DNA of 36,122 bases. Source: Clostridia bacterium. Lineage in GTDB: Bacteria; Bacillota; Clostridia; Saccharofermentanales; Saccharofermentanaceae. Location: assembly GCA_016287245.1 (NCBI GenBank), contig JAEEWG010000028.1:1-36122 (forward strand), read 5' to 3'. This document shows positions 23,902 to 32,760 of the stretch, in pieces. The notes beneath the pieces were generated by a model, which made no database searches, was not told the DNA's origin, and saw only the letters and a list, made by a program, of their open reading frames with translations. The position numbers and the translations under genes were made by a program. How positions within the stretch are numbered: the stretch's first letter is position 1; the number at the start of each line of letters is the position of its first letter.

Positions 23902-24365
23902 GAAGGTCCACGGCCAGCGATGTGATTTGGATGCATGAGGCATTATCGATGAGTGAGAAGAAACACGATTACAACGACATCGTCTTCATCGAGACTGAAC
24001 TCTCCGGATACAGACGGGGCAGCTTAAAAGCGGCTATTGATCTGGTGGCTGGCCGGATCGCGTGGAACGACACGCACATGTGGAACAATGACTTTGTCCG
24101 CGCTCTTTCTCCTGAAATGATCGAGCATATTAAGAAGAATCTTCCCGGTACGGAACTCCTTTCCTGGGCGACCGACTATGCCAAGGGCATCGGCCACCTG
24201 ATGGGTTCCATGACCGGATCTTTTCCACAGGACTGGTCCGTCGAGATCCGCTTCTCAGACGGCGAGACGCTGAAGGCCTGTGGTGTCAGCAATTTCCCGA
24301 AGATGTGGGGCACGTACCGCAGACTGATCGAGGAAGTGGCGAAGACGGCATTCCGTCTGCGCTGA
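23898..24365 (+). CDS. Conserved-looking protein of unknown function, coupled to the beta-propeller gene
   Basis: This 155-residue soluble protein has no signal or membrane helix. It contains many Trp residues (WMHEAL, RIAWNDTHMWNND, FPQDWSV, FPKMWGTYRR) and an alpha/beta mix. I do not recognise a family. The four-base overlap with the beta-propeller gene indicates translational coupling. A terminator follows 36 bases after the stop, so the two form a closed operon. Confidence 0.8.
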   Translation: MRRSTASDVIWMHEALSMSEKKHDYNDIVFIETELSGYRRGSLKAAIDLVAGRIAWNDTHMWNNDFVRALSPEMIEHIKKNLPGTELLSWATDYAKGIGHLMGSMTGSFPQDWSVEIRFSDGETLKACGVSNFPKMWGTYRRLIEEVAKTAFRLR

Positions 24366-24401
24366 GAAACACCCGAAAAAGCGAAGACAAGTATTTTCTT
24401 T

Positions 24402-24425
24402 GAGGTGACGAAACCTCTCTTTTTT
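24402..24425 (+). terminator. Intrinsic terminator after the beta-propeller operon
   Basis: GAGGT (24402-24406) pairs with ACCTC (24413-24417); TCTTTTTT follows. The stem is short but the T-tract is good. Confidence 0.72.
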
Positions 24426-24433
24426 GGTACAAT
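24405..24433 (+). promoter_or_regulatory. Candidate promoter of the 24.5 kb operon
   Basis: GTGACG (24405-24410) and TACAAT (24428-24433) are 17 bases apart. It overlaps the terminator, leaving little room otherwise. Confidence 0.45.
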
Positions 24434-24465
24434 AATTCAGAACTGTTTTCGAAAGGAAAAAGAAC

Positions 24466-25068
24466 GTGGATTATTTGGAAGGCCTTTTACTTGGACGACT
24501 CTGGAGTGATACGGATTTTGAGAACCGCCGCCATCTGACGCTGTTCCTTCTGTACGGGCTCTTTGTAGACGTTCTGGTCCTCTATAACTATCTTACGGGT
24601 GGCATGACCGGATTGATCACAGGTGGCTTTATGCAGAAAGTGATCATCTTCGTAGTGCTGTTTTTCTTTTGCCCGGCAATCTGTTTCGCCTATTACCGAA
24701 TGCCCTTGTGGGGCAAGATTCCGGTACTAATGTCCCATATCCTCAAGTATGGGGCGCTGACATTATTGATCACAGCATGGGCCCGCCCCAAGCTGTCTGT
24801 CTCCTTCGGAGACCTGAAAGATTTCTTCATTTCATATCTGAATAAGACACTGGAACGTTTTACGGAGAAGTATGTTGACACCGCTGGTACATTTGCCACG
24901 GTGCTGGGCGTCATTTCCGGCGGCGTATATGTTGTCGTTGTCGTAGTCCTTATCGTTCTGTCCGCTGTACTGATCCCCGGGATCGTTTTCTGTGTCGCAC
25001 GTTTTCTGCAGTACTGGTATGACAAAGTTGTCAGTATGCTGGTGCTGGCAGACTACACGGATAAGTAA
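24466..25068 (+). CDS. Integral membrane protein, function unknown
   Basis: This 200-residue protein starts at GTG, with AAAGGA upstream and no better ATG nearby. Four hydrophobic helices are visible at about 25-45, 57-80, 88-105 and 142-175; the last is very valine-rich (GGVYVVVVVVLIVLS). An amphipathic, charged segment (about 112-135) precedes it. I recognise no family. It lies 15 bases before the uridine-kinase-like gene and is probably cotranscribed with it. Confidence 0.78.
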   Translation: MDYLEGLLLGRLWSDTDFENRRHLTLFLLYGLFVDVLVLYNYLTGGMTGLITGGFMQKVIIFVVLFFFCPAICFAYYRMPLWGKIPVLMSHILKYGALTLLITAWARPKLSVSFGDLKDFFISYLNKTLERFTEKYVDTAGTFATVLGVISGGVYVVVVVVLIVLSAVLIPGIVFCVARFLQYWYDKVVSMLVLADYTDK

Positions 25069-25083
25069 CAGGAGCGCGATATT

Positions 25084-26091
25084 ATGGCGAATTTATCAGA
25101 TAAGATCCGGGTTTCTATCGATGACCTGGAAGATATGCTCGGTGTTTTCGGATTGCCTGACTTTATCGGCAAGGCTGAATCCCGTTTTGTAAGACAGACC
25201 GCGGAAGTGGCGGATGACGTTATAGCCCACCCGGATATCAAGGTGGTCTTCGTCTCCGGTCCGACCTCTTCCGGTAAGACCACATTTACCGACAGACTCG
25301 TATCCCAGCTCGAAAAGAGAGGAAGATCGGCGATCCGCCTTTCTCTGGACGATTACTACAGCCTGAATGCCCTTTCCTACGATGAGGAAGGCCGTCCGGA
25401 CTTCGAGAGCGTGGAGACGCTCGACATGCGCCTGGCCAGTATGGACCTGGCACGTCTGGTGAGCGGCGATGCAGTCGTCACCCCTACCTTTGACTTTAAG
25501 ATCCGACAGCGTGTGGAATCCGATAAGCCGGCACTCTCCATCGGGAAGAACGGTGTCGTCGTCGTGGAAGGTCTCCACGGCCTCTGCGAGGAGACGACCG
25601 GAAGCTTTTCGAAGGACCAGTACCTCGGCATCTTCATTATGCCGTATGCCTCCGTCATGTCGGATCGAAGACTTCTCGACAGCGACGATCTGCGCATGCT
25701 CCGAAGGATCGTCAGAGACGTCCGTCACCGTGGCGCCCATGCACTGACGACCATCGACTACTGGCCGATGATCCAGAACTCCGAACAGGCCTATTACAGA
25801 GATTACCTGACCAAGGCAGACTATCACATCAACTCGTTCCTCGCGTACGAGCCGCTCGTGATCGCTGCGCTGGCCAAAAACGATATCGAAGAAGCTCTTT
25901 CCGCCTATGAGCAGAACCGTCTTGCTCCGTCGGTCTTCATGGAGAAAAGTAATCTGAAAAAAGACTTCGCCAACCTGGAAAAGGCTGTCGCGAAGGCACG
26001 TATGCTCGAGTCCTGGCTGAGCCTGATCCCCCAGGCAAAAGAGAAATTCGTTCCGAAGACATCGATCCTGAACGAATTCCTGTGTCTGTGA
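25084..26091 (+). CDS. Uridine kinase-like P-loop nucleoside kinase
   Basis: This protein has 335 residues. The P-loop GPTSSGKT is at 59-66, LSLDDYYS follows, and the VVVEGLHGL block is typical of the phosphoribulokinase/uridine kinase family. The Firmicutes form of this enzyme often has an extra N-terminal TGS/ThrRS-like part; here the N-terminal region before the P-loop is only about 55 residues, so that part is missing or reduced. It likely phosphorylates a nucleoside such as uridine or cytidine with ATP or GTP; the exact substrate is uncertain. GGAG lies upstream of the ATG. Next gene: metA, 17 bases after the stop. Confidence 0.88.
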   Translation: MANLSDKIRVSIDDLEDMLGVFGLPDFIGKAESRFVRQTAEVADDVIAHPDIKVVFVSGPTSSGKTTFTDRLVSQLEKRGRSAIRLSLDDYYSLNALSYDEEGRPDFESVETLDMRLASMDLARLVSGDAVVTPTFDFKIRQRVESDKPALSIGKNGVVVVEGLHGLCEETTGSFSKDQYLGIFIMPYASVMSDRRLLDSDDLRMLRRIVRDVRHRGAHALTTIDYWPMIQNSEQAYYRDYLTKADYHINSFLAYEPLVIAALAKNDIEEALSAYEQNRLAPSVFMEKSNLKKDFANLEKAVAKARMLESWLSLIPQAKEKFVPKTSILNEFLCL

Positions 26092-26108
26092 GAAGGGGGA
26101 ACTAAGCT

Positions 26109-27044
26109 ATGCCGATACGTATTCCGAATAATCTGCCGGCGACCGGTATCCTCGAGAAGGAGCGCATCTTCGTCATGACCGAAGACCGCGCCTATATGCA
26201 GGATATCCGTCCGCTGCATCTTTTGATATTAAATCTCATGCCGAACAAGATCGCGACCGAGACCCAGCTTCTCCGCGCGCTCAGTAATTCCCCGCTTCAG
26301 GTGAATATCGACCTTCTCTATACGGCCTCTTATCATCCGAAGCATACGGCGACGGAGCACCTCGTCAAGTTCTACGAGACCTTTGCCGATGTCAAAGACC
26401 GCTTCTACGACGGCATGATCATCACGGGAGCTCCGGTGGAACTTATGGAGTTCGAAGAAGTCGCCTACTGGAAAGAACTGTGCGAGATCATGGACTGGAG
26501 CAAGACCCATGTCTATAGCACGCTTCACATCTGCTGGGGCGCACAGGCCGGTCTTTACCACCACTACGGCATCCCTAAGTACAACCTTCCGGCGAAGGTC
26601 TTCGGTGTGTTCCCGCACAGCATGACCTACACCAAGCCCGTCAAGCTCTTCCGCGGCTTCGACGATGTGTTTTATGTACCGCATTCCCGCCATACGGAAG
26701 TGAGAAAGGCGGATATCGAGAGACATCCGAATCTGCGTATCCTTTCCGAATCGGAGGAGTGCGGCGTATATGCCGTCTCCGACCTTTCCGGAAGACAGAT
26801 CTTCATCACGGGCCACTCCGAGTACGACGTGAATACGCTGCGTGACGAGTATTTCCGCGACGTGAATAAAGGACTTCCGATCGAGGTCCCGAAGAATTAC
26901 TTCCCGGATGACGATCCGACGAAAGAACCGCATATGAAGTGGAGATCCAGTTCGACGCTCCTGTTTATGAACTGGCTCAACTACTACGTATATCAGGAAA
27001 CACCTTTCGACATTTCTACTATCAGCGAAGTGCCGAAACTGTAA
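26109..27044 (+). CDS. metA: Homoserine O-acetyltransferase (MetA family)
   Basis: This 311-residue protein is full length for MetA. It acylates homoserine to start methionine synthesis. The nucleophile is Cys142 ([15 protein letters not shown]), with His236 and Glu238 (FITGHSEYD) completing the relay. Residue 111 is Glu (TGAPVELM). Published work on Bacillus cereus MetA assigns Glu at this position to acetyl-CoA use and Gly to succinyl-CoA, so this enzyme is predicted to be an acetyltransferase despite the family name. GAAGGGG precedes the ATG. The 29-base gap to the next gene contains no terminator. Confidence 0.95.
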   Translation: MPIRIPNNLPATGILEKERIFVMTEDRAYMQDIRPLHLLILNLMPNKIATETQLLRALSNSPLQVNIDLLYTASYHPKHTATEHLVKFYETFADVKDRFYDGMIITGAPVELMEFEEVAYWKELCEIMDWSKTHVYSTLHICWGAQAGLYHHYGIPKYNLPAKVFGVFPHSMTYTKPVKLFRGFDDVFYVPHSRHTEVRKADIERHPNLRILSESEECGVYAVSDLSGRQIFITGHSEYDVNTLRDEYFRDVNKGLPIEVPKNYFPDDDPTKEPHMKWRSSSTLLFMNWLNYYVYQETPFDISTISEVPKL

Positions 27045-27073
27045 TGACCATCTCTTCGGTTTCGAGGTAAAAA

Positions 27074-27970
27074 ATGTCCGATGCACCCTTGCTAATCACC
27101 CATGAACTGATCGCCGGTAAATGTCCGGCGCGTCCTGATTCCGGTCACAAGGGTACTTTCGGCCGCGCATTGATCTGTGCCGGTTCCCCCGGGATGGGCG
27201 GTGCCGCGTACATGGCTTCCTCTTCCGCACTTCGCAGTGGCGCAGGACTCATCTATATCAAGACAGCTAGAGATCTCTTAACTCCGCTTATGACGATGTG
27301 CCCCGAGGCTCTGGGTATTTCCCGCGAGGATACTTCCGAAGACTTTGAGACCTGGTTCACGCAGGTTCTTTCCGATAAGGATGCCTGCCTGATCGGCCCC
27401 GGGATCCGACCGGATGATCCGGAGCTTTATGACATGATCGCGATCGCAGCGAAGAATGCACGCCATCTGGTCCTCGATGCAGGGGCGCTCTCCTGCCTTT
27501 CGGAGCATGAAAGCCTGCTTGATGAACTTAAGGAAAGAAGTTCCCGCGGTCTTCCGCCTGCTGTACTGACGCCTCATATCGGCGAGTTTAAGCGTCTGAT
27601 GCCGGGCTATTCCGAAGAAGAAATGGAGAGGGCCGGATCTTTTTCCGAAGAAAACGGAATCGTACTTGTATTAAAGAGCCACGTAACGAACGTGTTTACT
27701 TCTGACGGGAAGTGGTATAGTAATCCTGTAAGTAATTCCGGACTGGCCAAAGGTGGTTCCGGAGATGTTCTGGCCGGACTGCTCACAGGCCTTCTGGCGC
27801 AGGGAATGCGGGAAGAAGACGCAACAGTCTGCGCCGTCGGCATCCACAGCCTGGCCGGAAAGATTTGCGCAGAAGAGCACGGAACAAGGGCGATGCTCCC
27901 GACCATGCTCTGGCAGTATTACGATAAATGCTTCAAGATCTTGAAGTGGGAAGAAGGGAAAAACACATGA
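27074..27970 (+). CDS. nnrD: ADP-dependent NAD(P)H-hydrate dehydratase
   Basis: This 298-residue ribokinase-fold enzyme repairs hydrated NADH/NADPH using ADP. It shows GRALICAGSPGMGGAAYMAS near the N-terminus, LIGPGI and VLDAGAL, then VLTPHIGEFKRL and NSGLAKGGSGDVLAG (the substrate and anion-hole signature). The epimerase (NnrE) domain usually fused ahead of it in YjeF proteins is absent, so the partner must be elsewhere or unused. The stop overlaps the ATG of alr by four bases (ATGA); nnrD-alr neighbours are common in Clostridia. Confidence 0.93.
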   Translation: MSDAPLLITHELIAGKCPARPDSGHKGTFGRALICAGSPGMGGAAYMASSSALRSGAGLIYIKTARDLLTPLMTMCPEALGISREDTSEDFETWFTQVLSDKDACLIGPGIRPDDPELYDMIAIAAKNARHLVLDAGALSCLSEHESLLDELKERSSRGLPPAVLTPHIGEFKRLMPGYSEEEMERAGSFSEENGIVLVLKSHVTNVFTSDGKWYSNPVSNSGLAKGGSGDVLAGLLTGLLAQGMREEDATVCAVGIHSLAGKICAEEHGTRAMLPTMLWQYYDKCFKILKWEEGKNT

Positions 27971-29154
27971 TGGATAAATTTCCGAACCGCTCCTGGGCGG
28001 AGATCAACCTGGATATCCTCGCGGAGAATATGCGCGAGATCCGGCGCGTGACGAAAAGGACGTCGAAGATCATGGCGGTCGTTAAGGCGGATGCTTATGG
28101 TCACGGCGCGATCGAGACCGCAAGAGTGCTCCTCGATAACGGCGCGGACAAGCTTGCCGTATCCATGCTCGACGAGGCGCTCGAACTCCGGAAGAGCGGT
28201 ATCAATGTCCCGATCCTGATCCTCGGACATACCGATCCGAGACGTATCTACGAACTGATCGAGAACGATATCGAACAGGCTGTCTATTCTCTCGAATATG
28301 CAAAGGCCATTTCCAAGAAGGCGATCATCCTCGAAAGAACAGCCAGGATCCATATCAAATACGATACCGGCATGAACCGTCTGGGATTCCTGGAAGGCGA
28401 GTCTTCCGTCGAAGCGATCCTCGCGATCTCCGAGCTCCCGGGCATCGAGATCGAAGGCATGTTCTCGCATTTTGCCATGTCGGATACCGATGATGACGAA
28501 TATACCATGAAGCAGTTCAACTCCTTCATGAAGATGGTGGAAGAACTGGAAAAACGCGGTCTTACGATCCCGACGAAGCATATCTGCAACAGCGCGGGCA
28601 TCATCCGTTTCCCGCAGATGCACCTCGACATGGTCCGTTCCGGCCTGATCACTTACGGCATGATGCCGAAGGGCTGCCCGAAGCCATATACGGATTTTGA
28701 AGTCCGTCCGGCCATGACCTTAAAATCCAGCGTGGTCCATGTCAAAGAGATCCCGGCAGGCGAGACTATCAGCTACGGCCGTCATTTCAAGACGGAAAAG
28801 CCGAGCACCATTGCGACGATCGCCATCGGGTATGCCGATGGATATCTGCGCCGCCTGAGCAACCGCGCCGAAGTCCTGATCCACGGAAAACGTGCCCCGG
28901 TCGTCGGCAATATCTGCATGGATATGTGTATGGTAGATGTTACGGATTTCGAAGAAAAACCGAAGGTCGGCGATGAGGTGGTCCTTTTCGGAACGCAGAA
29001 GACGCGCGGCAAGCATGCCGAGATCCCGGTCGATGAGATCTCCGATATGCTCGATACGATCAACTACGAGGTCACCTGCCTCGTCGGAAAGCGAATTCCG
29101 CGTGTATATATCCGAGACGGAAAGATCGTCCAGATGCACAGCTCGATCTGGTAA
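27967..29154 (+). CDS. alr: Alanine racemase
   Basis: This protein has 395 residues from ATG 27967, which overlaps the nnrD stop (ATGA) and is preceded by AAGGG. A longer in-frame start (27928) would extend further into nnrD without a ribosome site. The PLP lysine is Lys40 in VVKADAYGHG, and the catalytic tyrosine lies in ISYGRHF. The enzyme interconverts L- and D-alanine and feeds ddl (16045-17109) and cell-wall synthesis. It ends the nnrD-alr pair; 37 bases separate it from a secreted-protein gene, with no clear terminator between. Confidence 0.96.
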   Translation: MMDKFPNRSWAEINLDILAENMREIRRVTKRTSKIMAVVKADAYGHGAIETARVLLDNGADKLAVSMLDEALELRKSGINVPILILGHTDPRRIYELIENDIEQAVYSLEYAKAISKKAIILERTARIHIKYDTGMNRLGFLEGESSVEAILAISELPGIEIEGMFSHFAMSDTDDDEYTMKQFNSFMKMVEELEKRGLTIPTKHICNSAGIIRFPQMHLDMVRSGLITYGMMPKGCPKPYTDFEVRPAMTLKSSVVHVKEIPAGETISYGRHFKTEKPSTIATIAIGYADGYLRRLSNRAEVLIHGKRAPVVGNICMDMCMVDVTDFEEKPKVGDEVVLFGTQKTRGKHAEIPVDEISDMLDTINYEVTCLVGKRIPRVYIRDGKIVQMHSSIW

Positions 29155-29191
29155 GACAATTGTCCCGTACAGCAAAGGAGGAGACAGAACT

Positions 29192-30919
29192 ATGAGAAAG
29201 AAATTGTTTTTATTTGCAGCAGCTGCGTTGCTCTCTTTGCTGATACTGCCGGTATTCTTTTCCAGACCGGTACAGGGAGTGTCTGAAGTTATCAGCATCA
29301 CGACAAATCACGACCTTTATATCCCGGAATATATGTACGGAGATTATGTCTATCATTATCCCGTGGATTATTTCCAATATGCAGTCAGTTCTCGTAATGG
29401 TGGAAGTTTTCTGACCGCTGATCCGAACATGATATTTACGATCAAGTTTTCAGATGGGAAAGAGGATCTGGTCGGAACATCTAGAGAGATATATAAGAAG
29501 ACAGGGCAAAACCTTACATTCACCGAACAGAAATCCCAGTCTTCCGAACACTGGAAATGCGGAGGCACATATAACGTTGTTGTGTCATATAAGGATGGAA
29601 CCGGAATACTCAAGGTACACATTACCGATAGCCCGGTAAAGAGTATTACGCCTGAACGAGAGATATATATCTACGAGAATACTTGCGGATCATGGGAAAC
29701 GGACAGAGAAGGAAAGTCTTATTTCTCCTATAATACGTCAAGCATCGTTTATTCATCTTCATGGGACTATTCGCTGAGATTGCTGGCCCCCAATGATCTA
29801 AAATATACGATCAAGTATAAGGATGGACGACCGGATCTGGTCGGAACGGCCGCAGAGATTGCAGAAGCGACCGGCTACAGTCCGGATTTCACTAGTGCAG
29901 GCAATCGCCAGCTTGACGAGCACTGGAAAGTCGGAAACACCTATGAGTACTTTGTCGTTTACGGATGTATTGGAAAAGTAAAATATCATATCGAAAAGAA
30001 CCCGGTTCAAAGTATTTCCTGCAATACTGATCTGCATTATGTTGAAAACACTAACTGTATTTTCATCTCGAACCCCGATATTGGAACTTACGCACGGTAC
30101 AATACCTTTTATGGTTCTTTTGACAAAAATAATATTGACTACGACATTCTGATAACGCCCAAAGTGACATTTACCATCAAGTATAACGATGGAAGACCGG
30201 ACTTCACGGGGACGCTTGAGGAGATCTACGAAAAGACCGGATATCTGGCAGAACTGGAAGAGATCCCCAATCAGAAAACTCAGCCCTGGCAACCGGGTAA
30301 TACCTATCAGATCGAAGTAAGATACGCTGGAAAGAAGTGTAATATCAATATCACGATCGATCCGCTGCTCGAGGTAACGAATCTGAAAGCAGAAACTGCT
30401 GGTAAAGGAAAGGTCAAATTGACTTGGACAGGAAGCGCTGGGGCCGAAGGTTATCTCATCTATGGTCAGAAAGACGGGAAGTATGGATATATCGGCATGA
30501 CGACCAGCGGAACTACTTTTACGGATACAAAAGCGCTGGCGGATGACTATAACTACTACTGGGTATTTCCTTACGTAACAGATAGTGACGGAAATAAGCA
30601 CTGTAGCGGATGTGCGAAGTATGTATATGCCAAGGGCGTTCTTACGGCAGTAACAGATCTTAAGGCATCTTCTGTCAAGGGCGGTGTGAAACTCACATGG
30701 AATGCTGTCAGCGGCGCCGAAGGTTACCTGGTCTACGGTATCGTCGCCGGAAAGCCTTACGGCTATGTCGGCATGACGACTTCGGGAACGACATTCACGG
30801 ACAGGAAAGCATCCAAAACACAGTACAACTATTACTGGGTATTCCCATACTTTAAGGATAGTAACGGGAAGATGATCGTGGGGCAGACCGCGAAGTATAC
30901 CTACGGAAGAGCGATCTGA
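29192..30919 (+). CDS. Secreted repeat protein with two C-terminal FN3-like modules
   Basis: This is a 575-residue protein. The ATG at 29192 follows AAAGGAGGAG; longer in-frame starts lie inside alr and are rejected. A signal peptide spans about 1-30 (MRKKLFLF..., cleavage near VQG). Three repeats of about 110 residues follow, each with FTIK(F/Y)xDGxxDxxGT, a helix ending in KTG, and HWKxGxTYxxxVxY. Two FN3-like modules end the protein: GAEGYLIYGQKDGKYGYIG, then GAEGYLVYGIVAGKPYGYV, each followed by a YNYYWVFPY strand. The last residues are YTYGRAI. It has no LPxTG sortase motif. Probably extracellular or wall-associated; the ligand is unknown. A terminator follows. Confidence 0.85.
   Translation: MRKKLFLFAAAALLSLLILPVFFSRPVQGVSEVISITTNHDLYIPEYMYGDYVYHYPVDYFQYAVSSRNGGSFLTADPNMIFTIKFSDGKEDLVGTSREIYKKTGQNLTFTEQKSQSSEHWKCGGTYNVVVSYKDGTGILKVHITDSPVKSITPEREIYIYENTCGSWETDREGKSYFSYNTSSIVYSSSWDYSLRLLAPNDLKYTIKYKDGRPDLVGTAAEIAEATGYSPDFTSAGNRQLDEHWKVGNTYEYFVVYGCIGKVKYHIEKNPVQSISCNTDLHYVENTNCIFISNPDIGTYARYNTFYGSFDKNNIDYDILITPKVTFTIKYNDGRPDFTGTLEEIYEKTGYLAELEEIPNQKTQPWQPGNTYQIEVRYAGKKCNINITIDPLLEVTNLKAETAGKGKVKLTWTGSAGAEGYLIYGQKDGKYGYIGMTTSGTTFTDTKALADDYNYYWVFPYVTDSDGNKHCSGCAKYVYAKGVLTAVTDLKASSVKGGVKLTWNAVSGAEGYLVYGIVAGKPYGYVGMTTSGTTFTDRKASKTQYNYYWVFPYFKDSNGKMIVGQTAKYTYGRAI
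30683..30780 (+). repeat. 98-base segment identical to 35680-35777
   Basis: This part of the second FN3 module is base-for-base identical to 35680-35777 in the BspA-like gene, while flanking codons differ at many silent sites. It points to recent copying or gene conversion between the two genes. Confidence 0.93.
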
Positions 30920-30942
30920 TAATTTCAAAGCAGCAGACAAAT

Positions 30943-30974
30943 AAAGGGGACTTCACTTGAAGTCCCCTTTTGTT
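30943..30974 (+). terminator. Intrinsic terminator after the first FN3 protein gene
   Basis: AAAGGGGACTTCA (30943-30955) pairs perfectly with TGAAGTCCCCTTT (30958-30970), and TTTTG follows. Confidence 0.92.
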
Positions 30975-31010
30975 ATTGATGTTTTTTCTTGAAAAGACCT
31001 GTTCGGGATC

Positions 31011-31041
31011 ACATTTGAGTTTTTTCTGTTGCCTCAAATGT
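31011..31041. promoter_or_regulatory. Inverted repeat (possible operator) upstream of the NlpC/P60 gene
   Basis: ACATTTGAG (31011-31019) and CTCAAATGT (31033-31041) are perfect reverse complements around 13 bases. The T-run lies inside the loop, so it is not a terminator. It lies about 30 bases upstream of the promoter, a fitting place for an activator site. Confidence 0.55.
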
Positions 31042-31071
31042 AACTATTTAATTAATATATCGCTTCCGATG

Positions 31072-31100
31072 TTGTGACATATTGTTCTTTGCGATATAAA
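31072..31100 (+). promoter_or_regulatory. Probable promoter of the NlpC/P60 gene
   Basis: TTGTGA (31072-31077) and TATAAA (31095-31100) are 17 bases apart, with the ATG 38 bases downstream. Confidence 0.55.
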
Positions 31101-31138
31101 AGAATTAGGCTTGGGGTTATGTGGTAGGGAGAAATTCT

Positions 31139-32728
31139 ATGAAGAGTTATCGAATCTTTCGATTAATATCTGTAGTTTTGGTGGTCTCGCTTTTTCCGTT
31201 TTATGTATTTGCGGATGAGGAGTATGAGGACGGTCGCAGAAATGAGGAATATATCGAAGAAACGCAGATCGATGAAAGCGTAAACCAGAGCCTGATTGAT
31301 TATCTCGAATCATTGGAAAATCAGGAGCCAGCTCCTTCAGAAAACTGTGTTTTGCCTGAACAAGTTTCTGATGAAGAAATTTACAGACAATGGTATCAGG
31401 ATGAACTGGAAAACCGAGTGAACAGTGATTATATTCCGGAAGGAGAAACAGGTAATTCCAAAAGTGGCCCGACGGGTTTTTATTCGATAGGAAGTGATAT
31501 CTATTATACTGATCCGGTTACAGAAGTTCGGTATTGTAATACAACGCTGACATATGAGCATATCGTATTCACTTTCGGTTCGGACTATAAAGTTACATCG
31601 ATAGTGCCTCAGTATGCATATTTTAGTAATCGTCGGGTGAAAGTGTTGCTTGAAGCATTTAATCAGATCGGAAAACCATATATGTTGCCATCGAATGTTC
31701 CCAATTATTTTACCTGCGGGTCATTTGTTGCGTATGTCTTCCTTGAGTCTTTAGGTGTACATATGAGAACCGGTTCCGGTCAGCAAATAGAAGATATTGA
31801 GAATGGACATACTTGTATAGACAATAACACAGCAATCCGTCTGACTCCTGAAATCATCACAGAAACAGATCTTCTTCCCGGAGATGTAATCTATTGGTAT
31901 AGCCCTTCGTGTGCGACAGGAAATGTGTTTTGTCCTTTTTTCTCAGACCATCCGAGTCCGTGCCCTTTGTATCATGGGATCCATCACTCTGCGATTTATA
32001 TTGGAAACGGACAGGTTGTTGAGGCGGCGCATAATAATTCGGTCAGTGGAGTCATTGTGGGAGATATTCGTGACATGACTGCTTCAGGGTTGTATATCTA
32101 TGCTTGTGTAAGATACATTAACGAAGAGGTCACACTTCCTGAGGTTACTGGTATTGCTACACGACCGGCCGGGAAATATAAGGTGACCATAGAGTGGCCG
32201 GTTAACAAATATACGGATGGCTATTTGATTTATTCAAGAAAGAATGGGGTGTATAGTTATTGTGGGATGACAAGAGATAAGATTGACATTGACCCGGATG
32301 ATCAGATTGAAGTCTTAGGGAGCCGTTTTACGGATATGAATGCGCTTTCTTCAGGCAATGGTTACTATGTCTTTCCATATGTGACCGATTATGGCGGCGT
32401 CTTGTATCCGGGGGATGAAAGTATTATGGTCACAGGAGAGGGCATATGTCTTCCGGTTACAAATCTGAATTTATCTCCAAATCCAGGAAGTATCACTCTT
32501 TCTTGGGATGCTAACCCTGAGGCGGATGGATATTTGATCTACGGCTACTCACATGGTCAGCCTTATGGATATATAGGAATGACGCAGGTGCTTGTTGATC
32601 CTGAGTTTACAGATACAGCAGCTTCTTCAGTAATAGATAATCATTACTGGGTGTTTGCGTACTATATCGAGAATAATCAGATCATTCCCGGATTGCCATC
32701 AGTAGAGATTAAAGGACGTGCAAGCTAA
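31139..32728 (+). CDS. Secreted NlpC/P60-type hydrolase with two C-terminal FN3-like modules
   Basis: This protein has 529 residues; ATG 31139 has AGGGAG seven bases upstream. A signal peptide ends near VFA (about residue 25), and an acidic Glu/Gln-rich segment spans 26-90. The NlpC/P60 domain (about 165-325) has Cys193 in YFTCGSFVAYVF, His283 in HHSAIYIGNG and His298 in EAAHNN. The order matches the Cys-His-polar triad, but the usual DCSGF reads TCGSF. LLPGDVIYW is also typical. Several extra Cys residues near 258-275 are unusual. Such enzymes cut peptidoglycan stem peptides outside the cell. The two modules (GYLIYSRKNGVYSYCGMT and GYLIYGYSHGQPYGYIGMT) match its neighbours, ending KGRAS. AT-rich codon use. 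Confidence 0.85.
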   Translation: MKSYRIFRLISVVLVVSLFPFYVFADEEYEDGRRNEEYIEETQIDESVNQSLIDYLESLENQEPAPSENCVLPEQVSDEEIYRQWYQDELENRVNSDYIPEGETGNSKSGPTGFYSIGSDIYYTDPVTEVRYCNTTLTYEHIVFTFGSDYKVTSIVPQYAYFSNRRVKVLLEAFNQIGKPYMLPSNVPNYFTCGSFVAYVFLESLGVHMRTGSGQQIEDIENGHTCIDNNTAIRLTPEIITETDLLPGDVIYWYSPSCATGNVFCPFFSDHPSPCPLYHGIHHSAIYIGNGQVVEAAHNNSVSGVIVGDIRDMTASGLYIYACVRYINEEVTLPEVTGIATRPAGKYKVTIEWPVNKYTDGYLIYSRKNGVYSYCGMTRDKIDIDPDDQIEVLGSRFTDMNALSSGNGYYVFPYVTDYGGVLYPGDESIMVTGEGICLPVTNLNLSPNPGSITLSWDANPEADGYLIYGYSHGQPYGYIGMTQVLVDPEFTDTAASSVIDNHYWVFAYYIENNQIIPGLPSVEIKGRAS

Positions 32729-32760
32729 TTCGTGTACAGGATAATTTAGGAGAATGAGAA

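Noticed and set aside
27928..27966. Upstream start for alr
   Set aside because: It lies inside nnrD without a ribosome site; ATG 27967 gives the usual ATGA overlap.
28937..29191. Upstream start for the first FN3 protein, inside alr
   Set aside because: The added residues are arginine-rich antisense-like noise; ATG 29192 has AAAGGAGGAG and begins a signal peptide.
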